The notes under the pieces were generated by a model. The model was not told the DNA's origin, searched no databases, and worked only from the letters and a program-made list of their open reading frames with translations. Below are positions 52,139 to 62,089 of a stretch of DNA of 64,000 nucleotides, piece after piece. The number at the start of each line of letters is the position of its first letter. The first letter of the stretch is position 1. The translations under genes and the position numbers were made by a program. Source of the stretch: Jiangella alkaliphila (GTDB taxonomy: Bacteria > Actinomycetota > Actinomycetes > Jiangellales > Jiangellaceae); NCBI RefSeq assembly GCF_900105925.1, contig NZ_LT629791.1:7162001-7226000 (forward strand), read 5' to 3'.

Positions 52139-53565
52139 GGTGTCACCTCCGCGAACAGCTTGCGGATCGATTGGCCGAGCATCGCCGAGCGATAGGCCGC
52201 GCTCGCCCGCTGGTCCGAGATCGGCGTGCCCTCGGCCGCCAGCACCGCCGCGGCCGCGTCGACGGTCTCGGCGGTCCACGGGCGCCCCTCCAGCGCCGCC
52301 TCGGTCGCGAGCGCTCTGATCGGCATCGCGGCCACCCCGCCGAGCCCGATGCGCGCCGTCCGCACCACGCCGCCGGCGACGTCGAGGGCGAACCCGGCCG
52401 CGACCGAGGAGATGTCGTCGAACGGTCGTTTGGCGATCTTGTGGAACGCCGTCAGCCCGCTCACCGGCAGGGGCACGACCACGTCGGTGATCAGCTCGTC
52501 CGGACGGCGCTGCGACTGCCGGTAGCCGGTGAAGTAGTCGGCCAGCGGCAGCGTCCGCGTCGCGTCGGCCGAGGTCAGCACCACGGCGGCGTCCAGGGCG
52601 AGCAGGGCTGGCGGAGCGTCGCCGATCGGCGAGCCGGTGCCGAGATTGCCGCCGAGTGTGGCGCTGTTGCGGATCAGTCGTGAGGCGAACTGCGCGATCA
52701 TCGCCGACACCAGCGGGAGTCGCCCGGCCAGCCGCGTGTCGACCTCCGTCAACGTCAGAGCCGCGCCGATGCGCACCTCGGCATTGGTCACCGCGAAGCC
52801 GCGCAGCTCAGGCAGCCGATCGACGGCGACCACCAGCCCGGCCCGCTGGCCGCGCAGGTTCACCTCGACACCCCAGTCGGTGCTGCCCGCGACGATGACG
52901 GCGTCCGGGTGCTCCCGGAGCAGGTGCAGCGCCTCGGTCAGGCTCGCGGGCCGGACGAACCTCGCATCGTCGGCACGGAGGTGCGTGGCCGGCACCGCCG
53001 GCGCGGCCGTCCCGCGTCGCCGCGCGATGAGGTCGTCCGGCGCCGGGAAGCCGAGCGCGAAGGCGGCGTCCTTGATCGGCCGGTAGCCCGTGCAACGGCA
53101 CAGGTTGCCGCTGATCGCGTGCAGGTCGAAGCCGTTCGCCCCGTGGTACTGGTCGGGCGGACCGCCGTCGCCGGCCGGCGCCCGGTCCGTCCGGTAGTAC
53201 TCCGCGCCCATGGAGCAGACGAAGCCGGGCGTGCAGTACCCGCACTGCGAGCCGCCGCGCACCGCCATCTCATGCTGCACCGGGTGCAGCGCGTCCGGCG
53301 TACCGAGGCCCTCCGCGGTGACGACCTCCTGGCCGTCCAGCGCCGCCGCCGGCGCGAGACAGGAGTTGATCGCCGTCCACTCGGCGGTCGCCGAGCCGTC
53401 GGCGGCGGGCCGGGCGACCATCACCGCGCAGGCGCCGCACTCGCCCTCGGCACAGCCTTCCTTGGCGCCGGTCAGGCCGCAGGCGCGGAGGAAGTCGAGG
53501 GCGTTGGTGTGTGGCGGGACACCGGTCAGGTCCCGCGGCTGGCCATTGACGACGATGTCGGCCAT
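52135..53565 (-). CDS. xdhA: Xanthine dehydrogenase small subunit, 2Fe-2S and FAD domains
   Basis: A 476-residue electron-transfer subunit. The plant-type ferredoxin cluster Cys are in GCAEGECGAC. The second cluster uses CGYCTPGF and CRCTGYRP. The FAD domain has VIVAGSTDWGVEVN and TLGGNLGTGSPIGD. A GGAGGTG ribosome site precedes the ATG, and a hairpin and a possible 29-residue leader frame lie just upstream. First structural gene of the nine-gene purine operon. Confidence 0.95.
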
Positions 53566-53590
53566 AGGGGCGCACCTCCAAGTCGTATCG

Positions 53591-53609
53591 CCCCATCGGT
53601 TCGATGGGG
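53591..53609 (-). promoter_or_regulatory. Hairpin in the xdhA leader
   Basis: CCCCATCG and CGATGGGG form a perfect 8-bp stem with a 3-base loop, between the stop of the small leader frame (53633) and the xdhA ribosome site. The position suits an attenuator, terminator or translation-control element. Confidence 0.6.
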
Positions 53610-53632
53610 GTGATTCGGCAGCTGGAGGTGAG

Positions 53633-53722
53633 CTAGGCGCCGTGGGCGATGCGGCCCCGCGTCCATGCGGTCGAGTGCACCCGACGGCGAACGTCGCCCG
53701 GAACCAGCGGGGACATCCTCAT
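53633..53722 (-). CDS. 29-residue leader-type small protein before xdhA
   Basis: ATG at 53722 has GAGGAGG at ideal spacing and opens a frame of 29 residues (MRMSPLVPGDVRRRV... ending RGRIAHGA), six of them Arg, with stop TAG at 53635-53633. It lies 67 bp ahead of xdhA. The strong ribosome site in otherwise non-coding DNA, followed by a hairpin, suggests a translated leader. No homology is recognised. Confidence 0.5.
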   Translation of the reverse strand: MRMSPLVPGDVRRRVHSTAWTRGRIAHGA

Positions 53723-53761
53723 GGGTGGCCTCCTCGACGGGAGAATGAAGCGTCATCCACG

Positions 53762-55093
<1,332 letters not shown>

Positions 55094-55154
55094 TGTCTCA
55101 GCATTCGGAACGACGATAGCGCGGTCGCCCGGGTCGTGCGCCCTACGCGACGGC

Positions 55155-55329
55155 GCGAAGCCGCGACACAGCCGAAGCGAGAAGAAACCGAGTGATCAAC
55201 ACCTCCAGACGACCCGAGCAGATCTGACGACTGCTATCGAGCACGTTCGGATCCGCACCGTCCAGCATCAGCTGCGAGAGTGGTTCGTACAGGTCACGAC
55301 TGTTCAACGCGATCGGCACCCCCTCAGAC
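55155..55329 (+). repeat. 175-bp direct repeat, left copy
   Basis: This segment matches 59292-59466 base for base with no gaps and about 18 substitutions by hand count. Many of the differences are A here against G in the other copy, often at CG sites. A frame through both copies stays open (TTRADLTTAIEHVRIRTVQH here), but no start or family is recognised. It lies in the 344-bp gap between guanine deaminase and the island's first gene. Confidence 0.85.
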
Positions 55330-55437
55330 TCCTAGGCCGACGACGCGTTCCGCGCTGGTCGCGCTGTCGTCGTGCGCCGCGTTCTCGTCCGCCACCGGCC
55401 GTTCCACATTCCTCCGGGCGCTGCCATCATGGGGCGT

Positions 55438-55728
55438 ATGCCGGACAAGGTGCCGAACCCCTATCTGGCCGCTGTGCGCGCGAACCGGGGCGACGCCGAG
55501 CCGGCGGCCACCGGTCTCAGGGGTGATCTCGACGCGGCCGTGACCGCCATGGACAACGGCGCCTGGCAGAGCAGCGTCGCGGACACTTTCTACACCGAGC
55601 TAACCGGTCACAAGACCACGCTGACGAATGCCGCCGACGGCGCCTTGGGCGGGTTCGACGACATCATCGCGTCCCAGCCGGAGGAGGTCGAGCCGAACTC
55701 CTGGCAGACGCACTGGAGGAATCTGTGA
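55438..55728 (+). CDS. Small WXG100-like secreted-partner protein
   Basis: A 96-residue helical protein (ATG 55438; ATG 55429 is possible). It contains GAWQSSVADTFYTELTGH with the W-x-S/G turn expected of WXG100-like proteins, and ends [11 protein letters not shown]. Such proteins are encoded just before LXG-type toxins and are thought to be co-targeted to a type VII-like secretion system. No secretion-machine genes lie in the window. Confidence 0.7.
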   Translation: MPDKVPNPYLAAVRANRGDAEPAATGLRGDLDAAVTAMDNGAWQSSVADTFYTELTGHKTTLTNAADGALGGFDDIIASQPEEVEPNSWQTHWRNL

Positions 55729-55829
55729 GCGGTGGCGAGGGGAGTTTCGCGCACTGGTCGGCGTCGCGACGAAGGAGCAGCCGCTCGCATAGCGAAAAGT
55801 ACCGAGGAACGCGACAGGGGCTGCTGTGA
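55725..55829 (+). CDS. 34-residue ORF tiled between the WXG-like and toxin genes
   Basis: GTG at 55725 overlaps the preceding stop and its TGA at 55827-55829 overlaps the toxin's GTG at 55826, so it fills the gap exactly with four-base overlaps on both sides. It reads [16 protein letters not shown] and is basic and Ser-rich. It may couple translation of the toxin to the small protein, or be a remnant of a larger partner. Confidence 0.4.
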   Translation: MSGGEGSFAHWSASRRRSSRSHSEKYRGTRQGLL

Positions 55830-57754
55830 CGGTTGCCTCCATCGACCTAGCCGAACTGGCCGCGCTGGTCACGGCGCTGGAAAACGCTTCGGAGAACATC
55901 TCTTCGCACCGCAGCACGCTGAGTTCGGAAATGACCGACGTCTGGGTGTCCACCGAGGAGTTGACCCGCCTCGACGCGGTGGAGACGTGGATCGAGGACG
56001 AGCTGCCGGGTGTGCGCCGACGGCTAGCACTGGCCCGGCAGATCGAGGCGCAAACGCCGGGCATTCAGACGTACGTCCAGCTGGACGAGACCATGATCCC
56101 GACGACGACGCCGGAGGAGGCCCGCGAGCTGGCCGACCGGGCGGCCGAGCTCATCGAGGAGACCGACGAGGGACAGCCACCGGAGGAACTGGTCGAGCTT
56201 CTCGAGGAGAACGCCACCGACCCGTACTTCGCGCACCAGCTCGCGACCACGGTGTCGCCGGAAGAGGTGGCCGATTTCGTCCTCGGCGCGTCCAGCACCC
56301 GGCGACTGATGGCCGGCTCGTCCACGACCGGCGGGAACATCGAGGACGTCGAGGCCTTCGACGACGCCTACGAAGCGGTCCTCGACGGCTTGGGTACCGC
56401 CTACGGCATGGCCACGTTCGGCAGTGGGGACCTCGCCCTGCCCGACGACCACGCCGACCAGTGGTCGGCCGCGATCACAGAGGAGTACCCGGAGCTCCCC
56501 GGCCAGGCCAGCGCCCTCGGGCTGATCGTCTCCCGGGGCACGTTCTCCGCGGACTTCCTCACCACCCTCGCCACCGACGTGATCGAGTACGAACGCGAGC
56601 TCGACGAGGACGAGATGTGGTGGAAGCGGGCCCACCCGGAGTACGGCGGCGACGGGTTCGGGGCGATCGACCCGGTTCACGGCGACGACGAAGGCGCGCC
56701 CGACGGCTACACCGAGTATTACGACCCGCTGGCCGGGATCATGGCCGCCGTCGGGCGCACCCCGGAGGCCGCCCAGACCCTGTTCGGCAGCAGCCACGGG
56801 GGCGAAACCTCCATCATCGAGGGCGGCGACGAATCCGCGCAGGTCGATACGTTTCTGGACTACGTGCTGGCCCGCCGCCGATGGCCGGTGGACGACGCCT
56901 CCGGTGCCAACGCGGCCATCGCCGCGGCCATCACGCCGTTCGAGGGCGGGGACGTCGAGATCGGCGCTGACATCGCCGCCGACGTGCAAGAGATTGTGAA
57001 CATCAAGACCGCCGAGATCGAGGAACGCCGGGGCGACTCCAACCCGATCTCCGACATCGGCCACCTGATCCTGGACGGATTCGGCCTGATCCCGTTCATC
57101 GGCGAGCCTGCGGACGCGATCAACGCGATCTGGTACGCCGCCGAGGGCAACGTCATCGATGCCGGCCTGTCCGCCGCCGGTCTCATCCCGTTCCTGGGCT
57201 GGGGCGCCACCGGCGGCAAGTGGACCCGGCGCGCGCTCACCGCCGAGGAGATCGCCGATCTCGCCCGCCGCGGCATCGACGTCAACGTCATCGACGGCAC
57301 CGTCGACATCGTCGCCCGCGCCGACGACCTCCCTATGCCGCACTTCGAGTTCACCAGCCGGGAGGCGTTCGACCAGGCGATCGACTCACCACACCCCAAC
57401 GCGGTCTACGAATTCGACGGACGACTGTGGGAGACGAACGACCTGGGACAGCCCGTCCGATACTCCGACGCGTCCGGCTCCGTGGACCTGCCGACCGGAG
57501 CGCAGGTCGGCTGGGTCCCTCGAACGGCGAACAACGGGAACGGCACCGTCTATCAGCTTCCGGGATCGACGGGGAACGCAAACTCGCTCCGCGTCATGCA
57601 GCCGACCGCGCAATACCCCAACGGTTACGTTCGGTACTACAACGAGCACGGACAACCGATCGGCTTGGACGGAAAGCCCGGACCGAACTCGCACACCCAC
57701 ATTCCCGTCAACAGCGACGGCACCTACCCCGTTCCGGATGGATGGACCCCGTGA
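55826..57754 (+). CDS. Polymorphic toxin, LXG/DUF6571-like with C-terminal toxin domain
   Basis: A 642-residue protein. Residues 1-90 are helical and LXG-like. Residues about 140-390 resemble the DUF6571-type region ([36 protein letters not shown]). Residues 411-466 form the hydrophobic pretoxin linker [20 protein letters not shown]...[12 protein letters not shown]. The last 70 residues (from about 575) form the variable toxin tip, with [28 protein letters not shown] and DGWTP; an RNase-like activity of the BECR class is possible but unproven. The next gene encodes the probable immunity protein with GTGA overlap. Confidence 0.78.
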   Translation: MTVASIDLAELAALVTALENASENISSHRSTLSSEMTDVWVSTEELTRLDAVETWIEDELPGVRRRLALARQIEAQTPGIQTYVQLDETMIPTTTPEEARELADRAAELIEETDEGQPPEELVELLEENATDPYFAHQLATTVSPEEVADFVLGASSTRRLMAGSSTTGGNIEDVEAFDDAYEAVLDGLGTAYGMATFGSGDLALPDDHADQWSAAITEEYPELPGQASALGLIVSRGTFSADFLTTLATDVIEYERELDEDEMWWKRAHPEYGGDGFGAIDPVHGDDEGAPDGYTEYYDPLAGIMAAVGRTPEAAQTLFGSSHGGETSIIEGGDESAQVDTFLDYVLARRRWPVDDASGANAAIAAAITPFEGGDVEIGADIAADVQEIVNIKTAEIEERRGDSNPISDIGHLILDGFGLIPFIGEPADAINAIWYAAEGNVIDAGLSAAGLIPFLGWGATGGKWTRRALTAEEIADLARRGIDVNVIDGTVDIVARADDLPMPHFEFTSREAFDQAIDSPHPNAVYEFDGRLWETNDLGQPVRYSDASGSVDLPTGAQVGWVPRTANNGNGTVYQLPGSTGNANSLRVMQPTAQYPNGYVRYYNEHGQPIGLDGKPGPNSHTHIPVNSDGTYPVPDGWTP

Positions 57755-58140
57755 GCATGAACGTCGACCTGAGCGGTGAAGTGTTGACCGGCCAGGACAT
57801 CGGATTCACCGTCGTGTTGCGCACCTCGGGCGGGTACACGATCACCATCGAAAGCAGGCTGACGGTGGAGTCACCCACGGGCACCGTCCAGGCCTCTCCC
57901 GGCCCCGACACCGAGGCCGACCTGTCGGTTCATCTCGGACCGCTCGCGCATCATCGGATCACGGCAGCCGACGTCGATACGGCAGGTGGCCTCGACATCA
58001 AGTTCGATGGCGGAACCCGCCTGCACGTGGATCCCGACGAGAAGTACGAAGCCTGGACGATCAACGGCCCCGACGGGCACCTGATCGTGAGCGGACCCGG
58101 AGGCGGCCTCACCGAATGGCCGAGTGACCGACAACGCTGA
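57751..58140 (+). CDS. DUF6188-type immunity protein
   Basis: A 129-residue protein beginning [20 protein letters not shown] and ending in [16 protein letters not shown], with [14 protein letters not shown] between. This matches the beta-rich DUF6188 proteins often found directly after polymorphic toxins. GTG at 57751 overlaps the toxin stop by GTGA; the ATG two codons later is an alternative. It should bind and block the toxin tip encoded upstream. Confidence 0.8.
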   Translation: MSMNVDLSGEVLTGQDIGFTVVLRTSGGYTITIESRLTVESPTGTVQASPGPDTEADLSVHLGPLAHHRITAADVDTAGGLDIKFDGGTRLHVDPDEKYEAWTINGPDGHLIVSGPGGGLTEWPSDRQR

Positions 58141-58296
58141 GCGCGAACCACGAATCCACCCCTTCTCAGCGGGTCGGGAGATCACGACGGAGAGGTCCGA
58201 CGTGTACGAAAGCCCGAACGGAGCGGGTGGAGCTTCCGGCCCTGTTCCTGGCTCGCCGCGGGCACGTTCGCGACCTGCGGCGCACGGACGCGGCAC

Positions 58297-58410
58297 TCTG
58301 ACAACGTGTCGTACGGCGTCGAGATTGACGACCGTCGGTACTTCGTCAAGATGGGTGGAGTCTGCTACCCGGCCGCGTCCGAGCACACCCGAAGGCCGAC
58401 ATCTGGGCTG
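58297..58410 (+). pseudogene. Fragment resembling a phosphotransferase N-lobe
   Basis: In one plus frame the sequence reads SDNVSYGVEIDDRRYFVK, which resembles the first strands of aminoglycoside-phosphotransferase-like kinases (SYGVEVDGRRYFVK). The frame then loses similarity and runs into the end of the vapC gene. The rest of the 316-bp gap (58141-58456) shows no other gene. Probably a leftover of island rearrangement. Confidence 0.3.
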
Positions 58411-58456
58411 ATGCCAGTGATGTCCAGACAGCGGCTTGGCTGCTTGAGTCCGCTGC

Positions 58457-58870
58457 TCAGCGCTCGCCGAGGGTGGGAATCACGACCTCGACACCGAGCG
58501 TCGCAGCAGCGCGACCAAGCCGTTCATCCAGTGACACCAAGGGCACGCCGTAACGCTGGGCGAGCGCAACGTAGGGTGCATCGTACGGGCTGATGTTGTG
58601 GCGTCGGTCCCAGATCATCGCGAGGAGCCACGCCTCCGGTTCCGTGTACTGGACCTCGACCTCGCGGACCGCGCTGGCGAACGCGTCAGCCTGGGCAGTG
58701 GTGATCAACTCGGCGGACTCGTACCCGCGAATGGTCCTCAGGACCTCGATGGGGGTATGCGCCGGCGCCGCCCATTCGAGATCGTCGCTCAGCGCCTGCC
58801 GGCAGGCATCACCCGAGAGACCGCCGTCGACCAATGCCCTCACCCACACCTCCGCATCGACGACGATCAT
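58457..58870 (-). CDS. vapC: PIN-domain ribonuclease toxin (VapC type)
   Basis: A 137-residue PIN-domain protein: first Asp in MIVVDAEVWV, Glu in APAHTPIEVLRTI, Asp in SPYDAPYVALAQ and Asp in LVSLDERLG make up the acidic Mg site. It should cleave tRNA or rRNA when free. The start overlaps the antitoxin stop by four bases. Confidence 0.9.
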   Translation of the reverse strand: MIVVDAEVWVRALVDGGLSGDACRQALSDDLEWAAPAHTPIEVLRTIRGYESAELITTAQADAFASAVREVEVQYTEPEAWLLAMIWDRRHNISPYDAPYVALAQRYGVPLVSLDERLGRAAATLGVEVVIPTLGER

Positions 58871-59130
58871 CCGGCAACTGTGCCGCGATCGACCTGGAAG
58901 CCGCCATCACGACCCTCGCGAACGATCCGCTCGGGGCTCAACTCCTCAGGAAGCGCTTGACGATGAGCAGCCGTGGACTCGAACACGACGGCGTTACGCG
59001 CAAATCGCGCCTCGCGTCGAAGCACATCGAGCAGGTATGCCTGCATCGACTGTCCGCGCGAAGCCGCCCGCTGCGCGATGATGTCACGCACCTCGTCGGG
59101 AACATCTCTGATCTGAAGCGCCACCGTCAT
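58867..59130 (-). CDS. vapB: FitA/VapB-type ribbon-helix-helix antitoxin
   Basis: An 87-residue protein. The N-terminal ribbon-helix-helix MTVALQIRDVPDEVRDII and ASRGQSMQAYLLDVLRRE binds DNA, and the C-terminal tail (LSPERIVREGRDGGFQVDRG) should insert into the PIN toxin's active site. ACATGCAT repeats directly upstream of the start are its likely operator. Confidence 0.9.
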   Translation of the reverse strand: MTVALQIRDVPDEVRDIIAQRAASRGQSMQAYLLDVLRREARFARNAVVFESTAAHRQALPEELSPERIVREGRDGGFQVDRGTVAG

Positions 59131-59149
59131 ACATGCATATTACATGCAT
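59131..59149. promoter_or_regulatory. VapB operator: two ACATGCAT repeats
   Basis: ACATGCAT occurs at 59131-59138 and 59142-59149, each containing the palindrome ATGCAT, directly against the vapB start codon. Two 8-bp half-sites 11 bp apart fit a ribbon-helix-helix tetramer. Confidence 0.65.
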
Positions 59150-59291
59150 CGGTGCGGCCGATGTCATCTCGCTGGGAGCTCACCAGTCGCCCGGAGATCT
59201 GGACTCGACGCTGAAGCGCGCAGCTTGCGAGCTGCCAACACATCCGTGGAGGTACAGATGCCCAGTCACGATCGCCCTGAACCCTGCCGAC

Positions 59292-59466
59292 GCGAAGCCG
59301 CGACACGGACGAGGCGAGAAGAAGACGAAAGATCAACGCCTCCGGACGACCCAAGCAGATCTGACGACTGCTATCGAGCGCGTTCGGATCCGCACCATCC
59401 AGCATCGGCTGGGAGAGTGGTTCGTACGGGTCGCGCCCGTTCAACGCGATCGGCACCCCCTCAGAC
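59292..59466 (+). repeat. 175-bp direct repeat, right copy
   Basis: Gap-free partner of 55155-55329, in the same orientation. It ends 49 bp from the 3' end of the tmRNA gene. Together the copies enclose about 4.0 kb of toxin, immunity and vapBC genes. Apart from this repeat and the vapB operator the 385-bp gap 59131-59515 holds nothing recognised. Confidence 0.85.
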
Positions 59467-59515
59467 CCGAAACCAACTGGTCAACAGGCCCACAGGGGGT
59501 GCCGATGCTTGCGTG

Positions 59516-59883
59516 TGGAGCTGCCGGGAATCGAACCCGGGTCCTTCGACGCTTCTCCAGGGCTTCTCCGGGCGCAGCCTGCTATGCCTCTACTTGGCTC
59601 CGGTGATCACACAGGCGAGTTCACCGTGACGAGCCCAGCCACGTAAGTGTCCCTACCGGTCCCGTGACCGTACCGGTCGGTGAGTCTCCTTAATGATGCC
59701 GAACACCGGGGCGGAGACACACCCGGGTCGACAGACTTCCTACTCTGCCTCAGGCGGCGAGAGCGAAGTCAGTGCGCTTGACGTTGGCACTTGTAACGGT
59801 TGCCGCGAGCGTTAACGAGTTAACGCGGCCTCCTCGGCCCGCTTCCCCTGGTTCGACGAACGAAGTCGAAACCGCTCAGCCCC
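59516..59883 (-). ncRNA. ssrA: Transfer-messenger RNA
   Basis: tmRNA, which rescues stalled ribosomes with SmpB. The 5' GGGGCTG pairs with 3' CAGCTCC as a 7-bp acceptor stem (one G-U). The 3' part has the T-arm sequence GGTTCGATTCCCGG. The internal tag frame encodes ANVKRTDFALAA followed by TGA; the ALAA end is the ClpXP degron. The length is 368 bases with discriminator A; CCA is not encoded and must be added. Confidence 0.95.
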
Positions 59884-60003
59884 TCTGGAGTTGTCAACCC
59901 CCGGGCTCGCCCGAAGGTCTGCCCAGGTTACAGCCTTCAACGCCGAACGGGCGAGCGAGATTCCCCGTGGCCTACGAGGTCGGGCCAGCCGGTGACCGGG
60001 ACT

Positions 60004-60042
60004 GATGCACGAACAGGTCGTACCACAAACTGTTTGTGCATC
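60004..60042. promoter_or_regulatory. Operator-like inverted repeat before the acyl-CoA dehydrogenase gene
   Basis: GATGCACGAACAG (60004-60016) and CTGTTTGTGCATC (60030-60042) are complementary at 12 of 13 positions. A perfect inner palindrome CACAAA-CTG-TTTGTG sits at 60024-60038. It lies about 60 bp ahead of the gene and suits a TetR-type repressor of fatty-acid genes. The gap 59884-60102 holds nothing else recognised. Confidence 0.55.
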
Positions 60043-60102
60043 GCCACGAACTGCTACCAGCGGGTAACATGGGGTACGACGCCACCGACGGAGGAGGCGC
60101 GC

Positions 60103-62016
60103 ATGACCAGCACCCAGCCCCGCACGCAGCACGTCGACGAGCGGGAGGCGAGACGAGTCGCGGAGGCGGCCCGCGAGACGCGGTGGGAGAAGCCGTCGTT
60201 CGCGAAAGAGCTGTACCTCGGCCGGTTCCGGCTCGACCTCATCCACCCGCATCCGTCGCAGTCGCCCGAGGACGAGGCCGCGACGACGAGGTTCCTGGCC
60301 CGGCTGCGCGGGGTCTGCGACGAGCTCGACGGCGCCGTCATCGAGCGTGAGGCGCGCATCCCCGACGAGTACATCAAGGCCATGGCGCGGGCCGGCGTCT
60401 TCGGCATGAAGATCCCGCGCGAGTACGGCGGCGCCGGGCTCACCCAGGTCGGCTACAACCGCGCGCTCATGCTGGTCGGCGGCGTACACCCGTCGATCGG
60501 CGCGCTGGTGTCGGCGCACCAGTCCATCGGCGTGCCCGAGCCGGTGAAACTGTTCGGCACCGAGGAGCAGAAGCGCGCGTTCCTCCCCCGCTGCGCGGCC
60601 GGCGCCATCAGCGCGTTCCTGCTCACCGAGCCCGACGTCGGCAGCGACCCGGCCCGGCTCGCGGCGGAAGCGGTACCGACGGACGACGGCGCGGCCTACG
60701 AGCTCAGCGGCACCAAGCTGTGGACGACGAACGGCGTCATCGCCGAGCTGCTGGTCGTCATGGCCCGGGTCCCCGCGCACGACGGCGGCAAGGGCGGCGT
60801 GACGGCGTTCGTCGTCGAGGCCGACGCGCCGGGCATCACCGTCGAGCACCGCAACGCGTTCATGGGGCTCAAGGGCATCGAGAACGGCGTCACCCGGCTC
60901 GACCACGTCCGCGTCCCGGCGGCGAACCGCATCGGCCGCGAGGGCGACGGCCTCAAGATCGCCCTGACGACGTTGAACACCGGCCGGCTGTCGATACCGG
61001 CGCTGTGCACGGCGGCGTCGAAGTGGTGCCTGAAGATCGCCCGCGAGTGGTCGGCCGAACGGGTCCAGTGGGGCCGCCCGGTCGGCCGGCACGCCGCCGT
61101 CGCGCACAAGCTCTCCTACATCGCGGCCACGTCGTTCGCGCAGGAGGCGGTCCTCGACCTCTCTGCGCACCTGGCCGACGACGGCCGCCGCGACATCCGC
61201 ATCGAGGCGGCGCTGGCGAAGCTGTGGTGCAGCGAGACGTCCTGGCTGGTGGCCGACGAGTTGGTGCAGATCCGCGGCGGACGCGGCTACGAGACTGCCG
61301 ACTCGCTGCGGGCCCGAGGCGAACGCGCCGTCCCGGCGGAGCAGATCCTGCGCGACCTGCGCATCAACCGCATCTTCGAGGGGTCGACGGAGATCATGCA
61401 CCTGCTGATCGCCCGCGAGGCCGTCGACGCCCACCTGCAGGCCGCCGGCGACGTCATCGACCCCGAGGTCGCGCTGTCGGGCAAGGCGAAGGCCGCCGTC
61501 AAAGCCACCGGGTTCTACGCGAAGTGGCTGCCGCAGCTGGTCACCGGGGCCGGCCAGCTGCCGACGTCGTACCAGGACTTCGGCGTGCTGGCACCGCACC
61601 TGCGCTACGTCGAGCGCGCGTCGCGGCGGCTGGCCCGCTCGACGTTCTACGGCATGGCCCGCTGGCAGGGCGGCCTGGAGAAGAAGCAGGGCTTCCTCGC
61701 CCGCATCGTCGACATCGGCGCCGAGCTGTTCGCCATCGCGGCATCGTGCGTGCGGGCGCGCATGCTGCCCGACTCCGGCGCCGTCCAGCTGGCCGACGTG
61801 TTCTCGCGGCAGGCCCGGCTGCGGGTCGAGCGGCTGTTCGACGCGCTCTGGCACAACACCGACGGCCCGGACGAGGCACTGGCGAAGGCCGTGCTGGCCG
61901 GCGAGCACACCTGGTTCGAGGCCGACGTCCTGGACCAGAGCGAGGGCACCGGTCCCTGGATAGCCGCACCGCCCACCGGCCCGCCGGCCGAGAACCTCGC
62001 CCGGCGCACGCTCTAG
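60103..62016 (+). CDS. Acyl-CoA dehydrogenase family protein
   Basis: A 637-residue flavoprotein, longer than the usual 380-400 because of a C-terminal helical extension of about 170 residues, as in VLCAD-like and FadE5-like enzymes. Signatures: FGMKIPREYGGAGLTQVGYN, FLLTEPDVGSDPARL, KLWTTNGVIA, LQIRGGRGYE-like VQIRGGRGYETADSL and RIFEGSTEIMHLLIA. GGAGGAGG lies five bases before the ATG. It should introduce the 2,3 double bond in an acyl-CoA. Confidence 0.9.
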   Translation: MTSTQPRTQHVDEREARRVAEAARETRWEKPSFAKELYLGRFRLDLIHPHPSQSPEDEAATTRFLARLRGVCDELDGAVIEREARIPDEYIKAMARAGVFGMKIPREYGGAGLTQVGYNRALMLVGGVHPSIGALVSAHQSIGVPEPVKLFGTEEQKRAFLPRCAAGAISAFLLTEPDVGSDPARLAAEAVPTDDGAAYELSGTKLWTTNGVIAELLVVMARVPAHDGGKGGVTAFVVEADAPGITVEHRNAFMGLKGIENGVTRLDHVRVPAANRIGREGDGLKIALTTLNTGRLSIPALCTAASKWCLKIAREWSAERVQWGRPVGRHAAVAHKLSYIAATSFAQEAVLDLSAHLADDGRRDIRIEAALAKLWCSETSWLVADELVQIRGGRGYETADSLRARGERAVPAEQILRDLRINRIFEGSTEIMHLLIAREAVDAHLQAAGDVIDPEVALSGKAKAAVKATGFYAKWLPQLVTGAGQLPTSYQDFGVLAPHLRYVERASRRLARSTFYGMARWQGGLEKKQGFLARIVDIGAELFAIAASCVRARMLPDSGAVQLADVFSRQARLRVERLFDALWHNTDGPDEALAKAVLAGEHTWFEADVLDQSEGTGPWIAAPPTGPPAENLARRTL

Positions 62017-62089
62017 ACCATCGCCCGCCCTCGAACGCCCGCCTCCGGTCCAAGCGACGTTGTCGGTGGGTCTGGCTATGCTAGTTCGC

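Noticed and set aside
55155..55329. Peptide frame through the 175-bp repeats (ADLTTAIE...VRIRT) as a gene
   Set aside because: Both copies are open in the same frame but lack a plausible start and domain, and the substitutions between copies mostly change amino acids, so a protein-coding role is not supported.
59892..59897. TTGACA on the minus strand just before ssrA
   Set aside because: It lies only about 9 bp from the mature tmRNA 5' end and so cannot be its -35 box. No clear promoter could be assigned.
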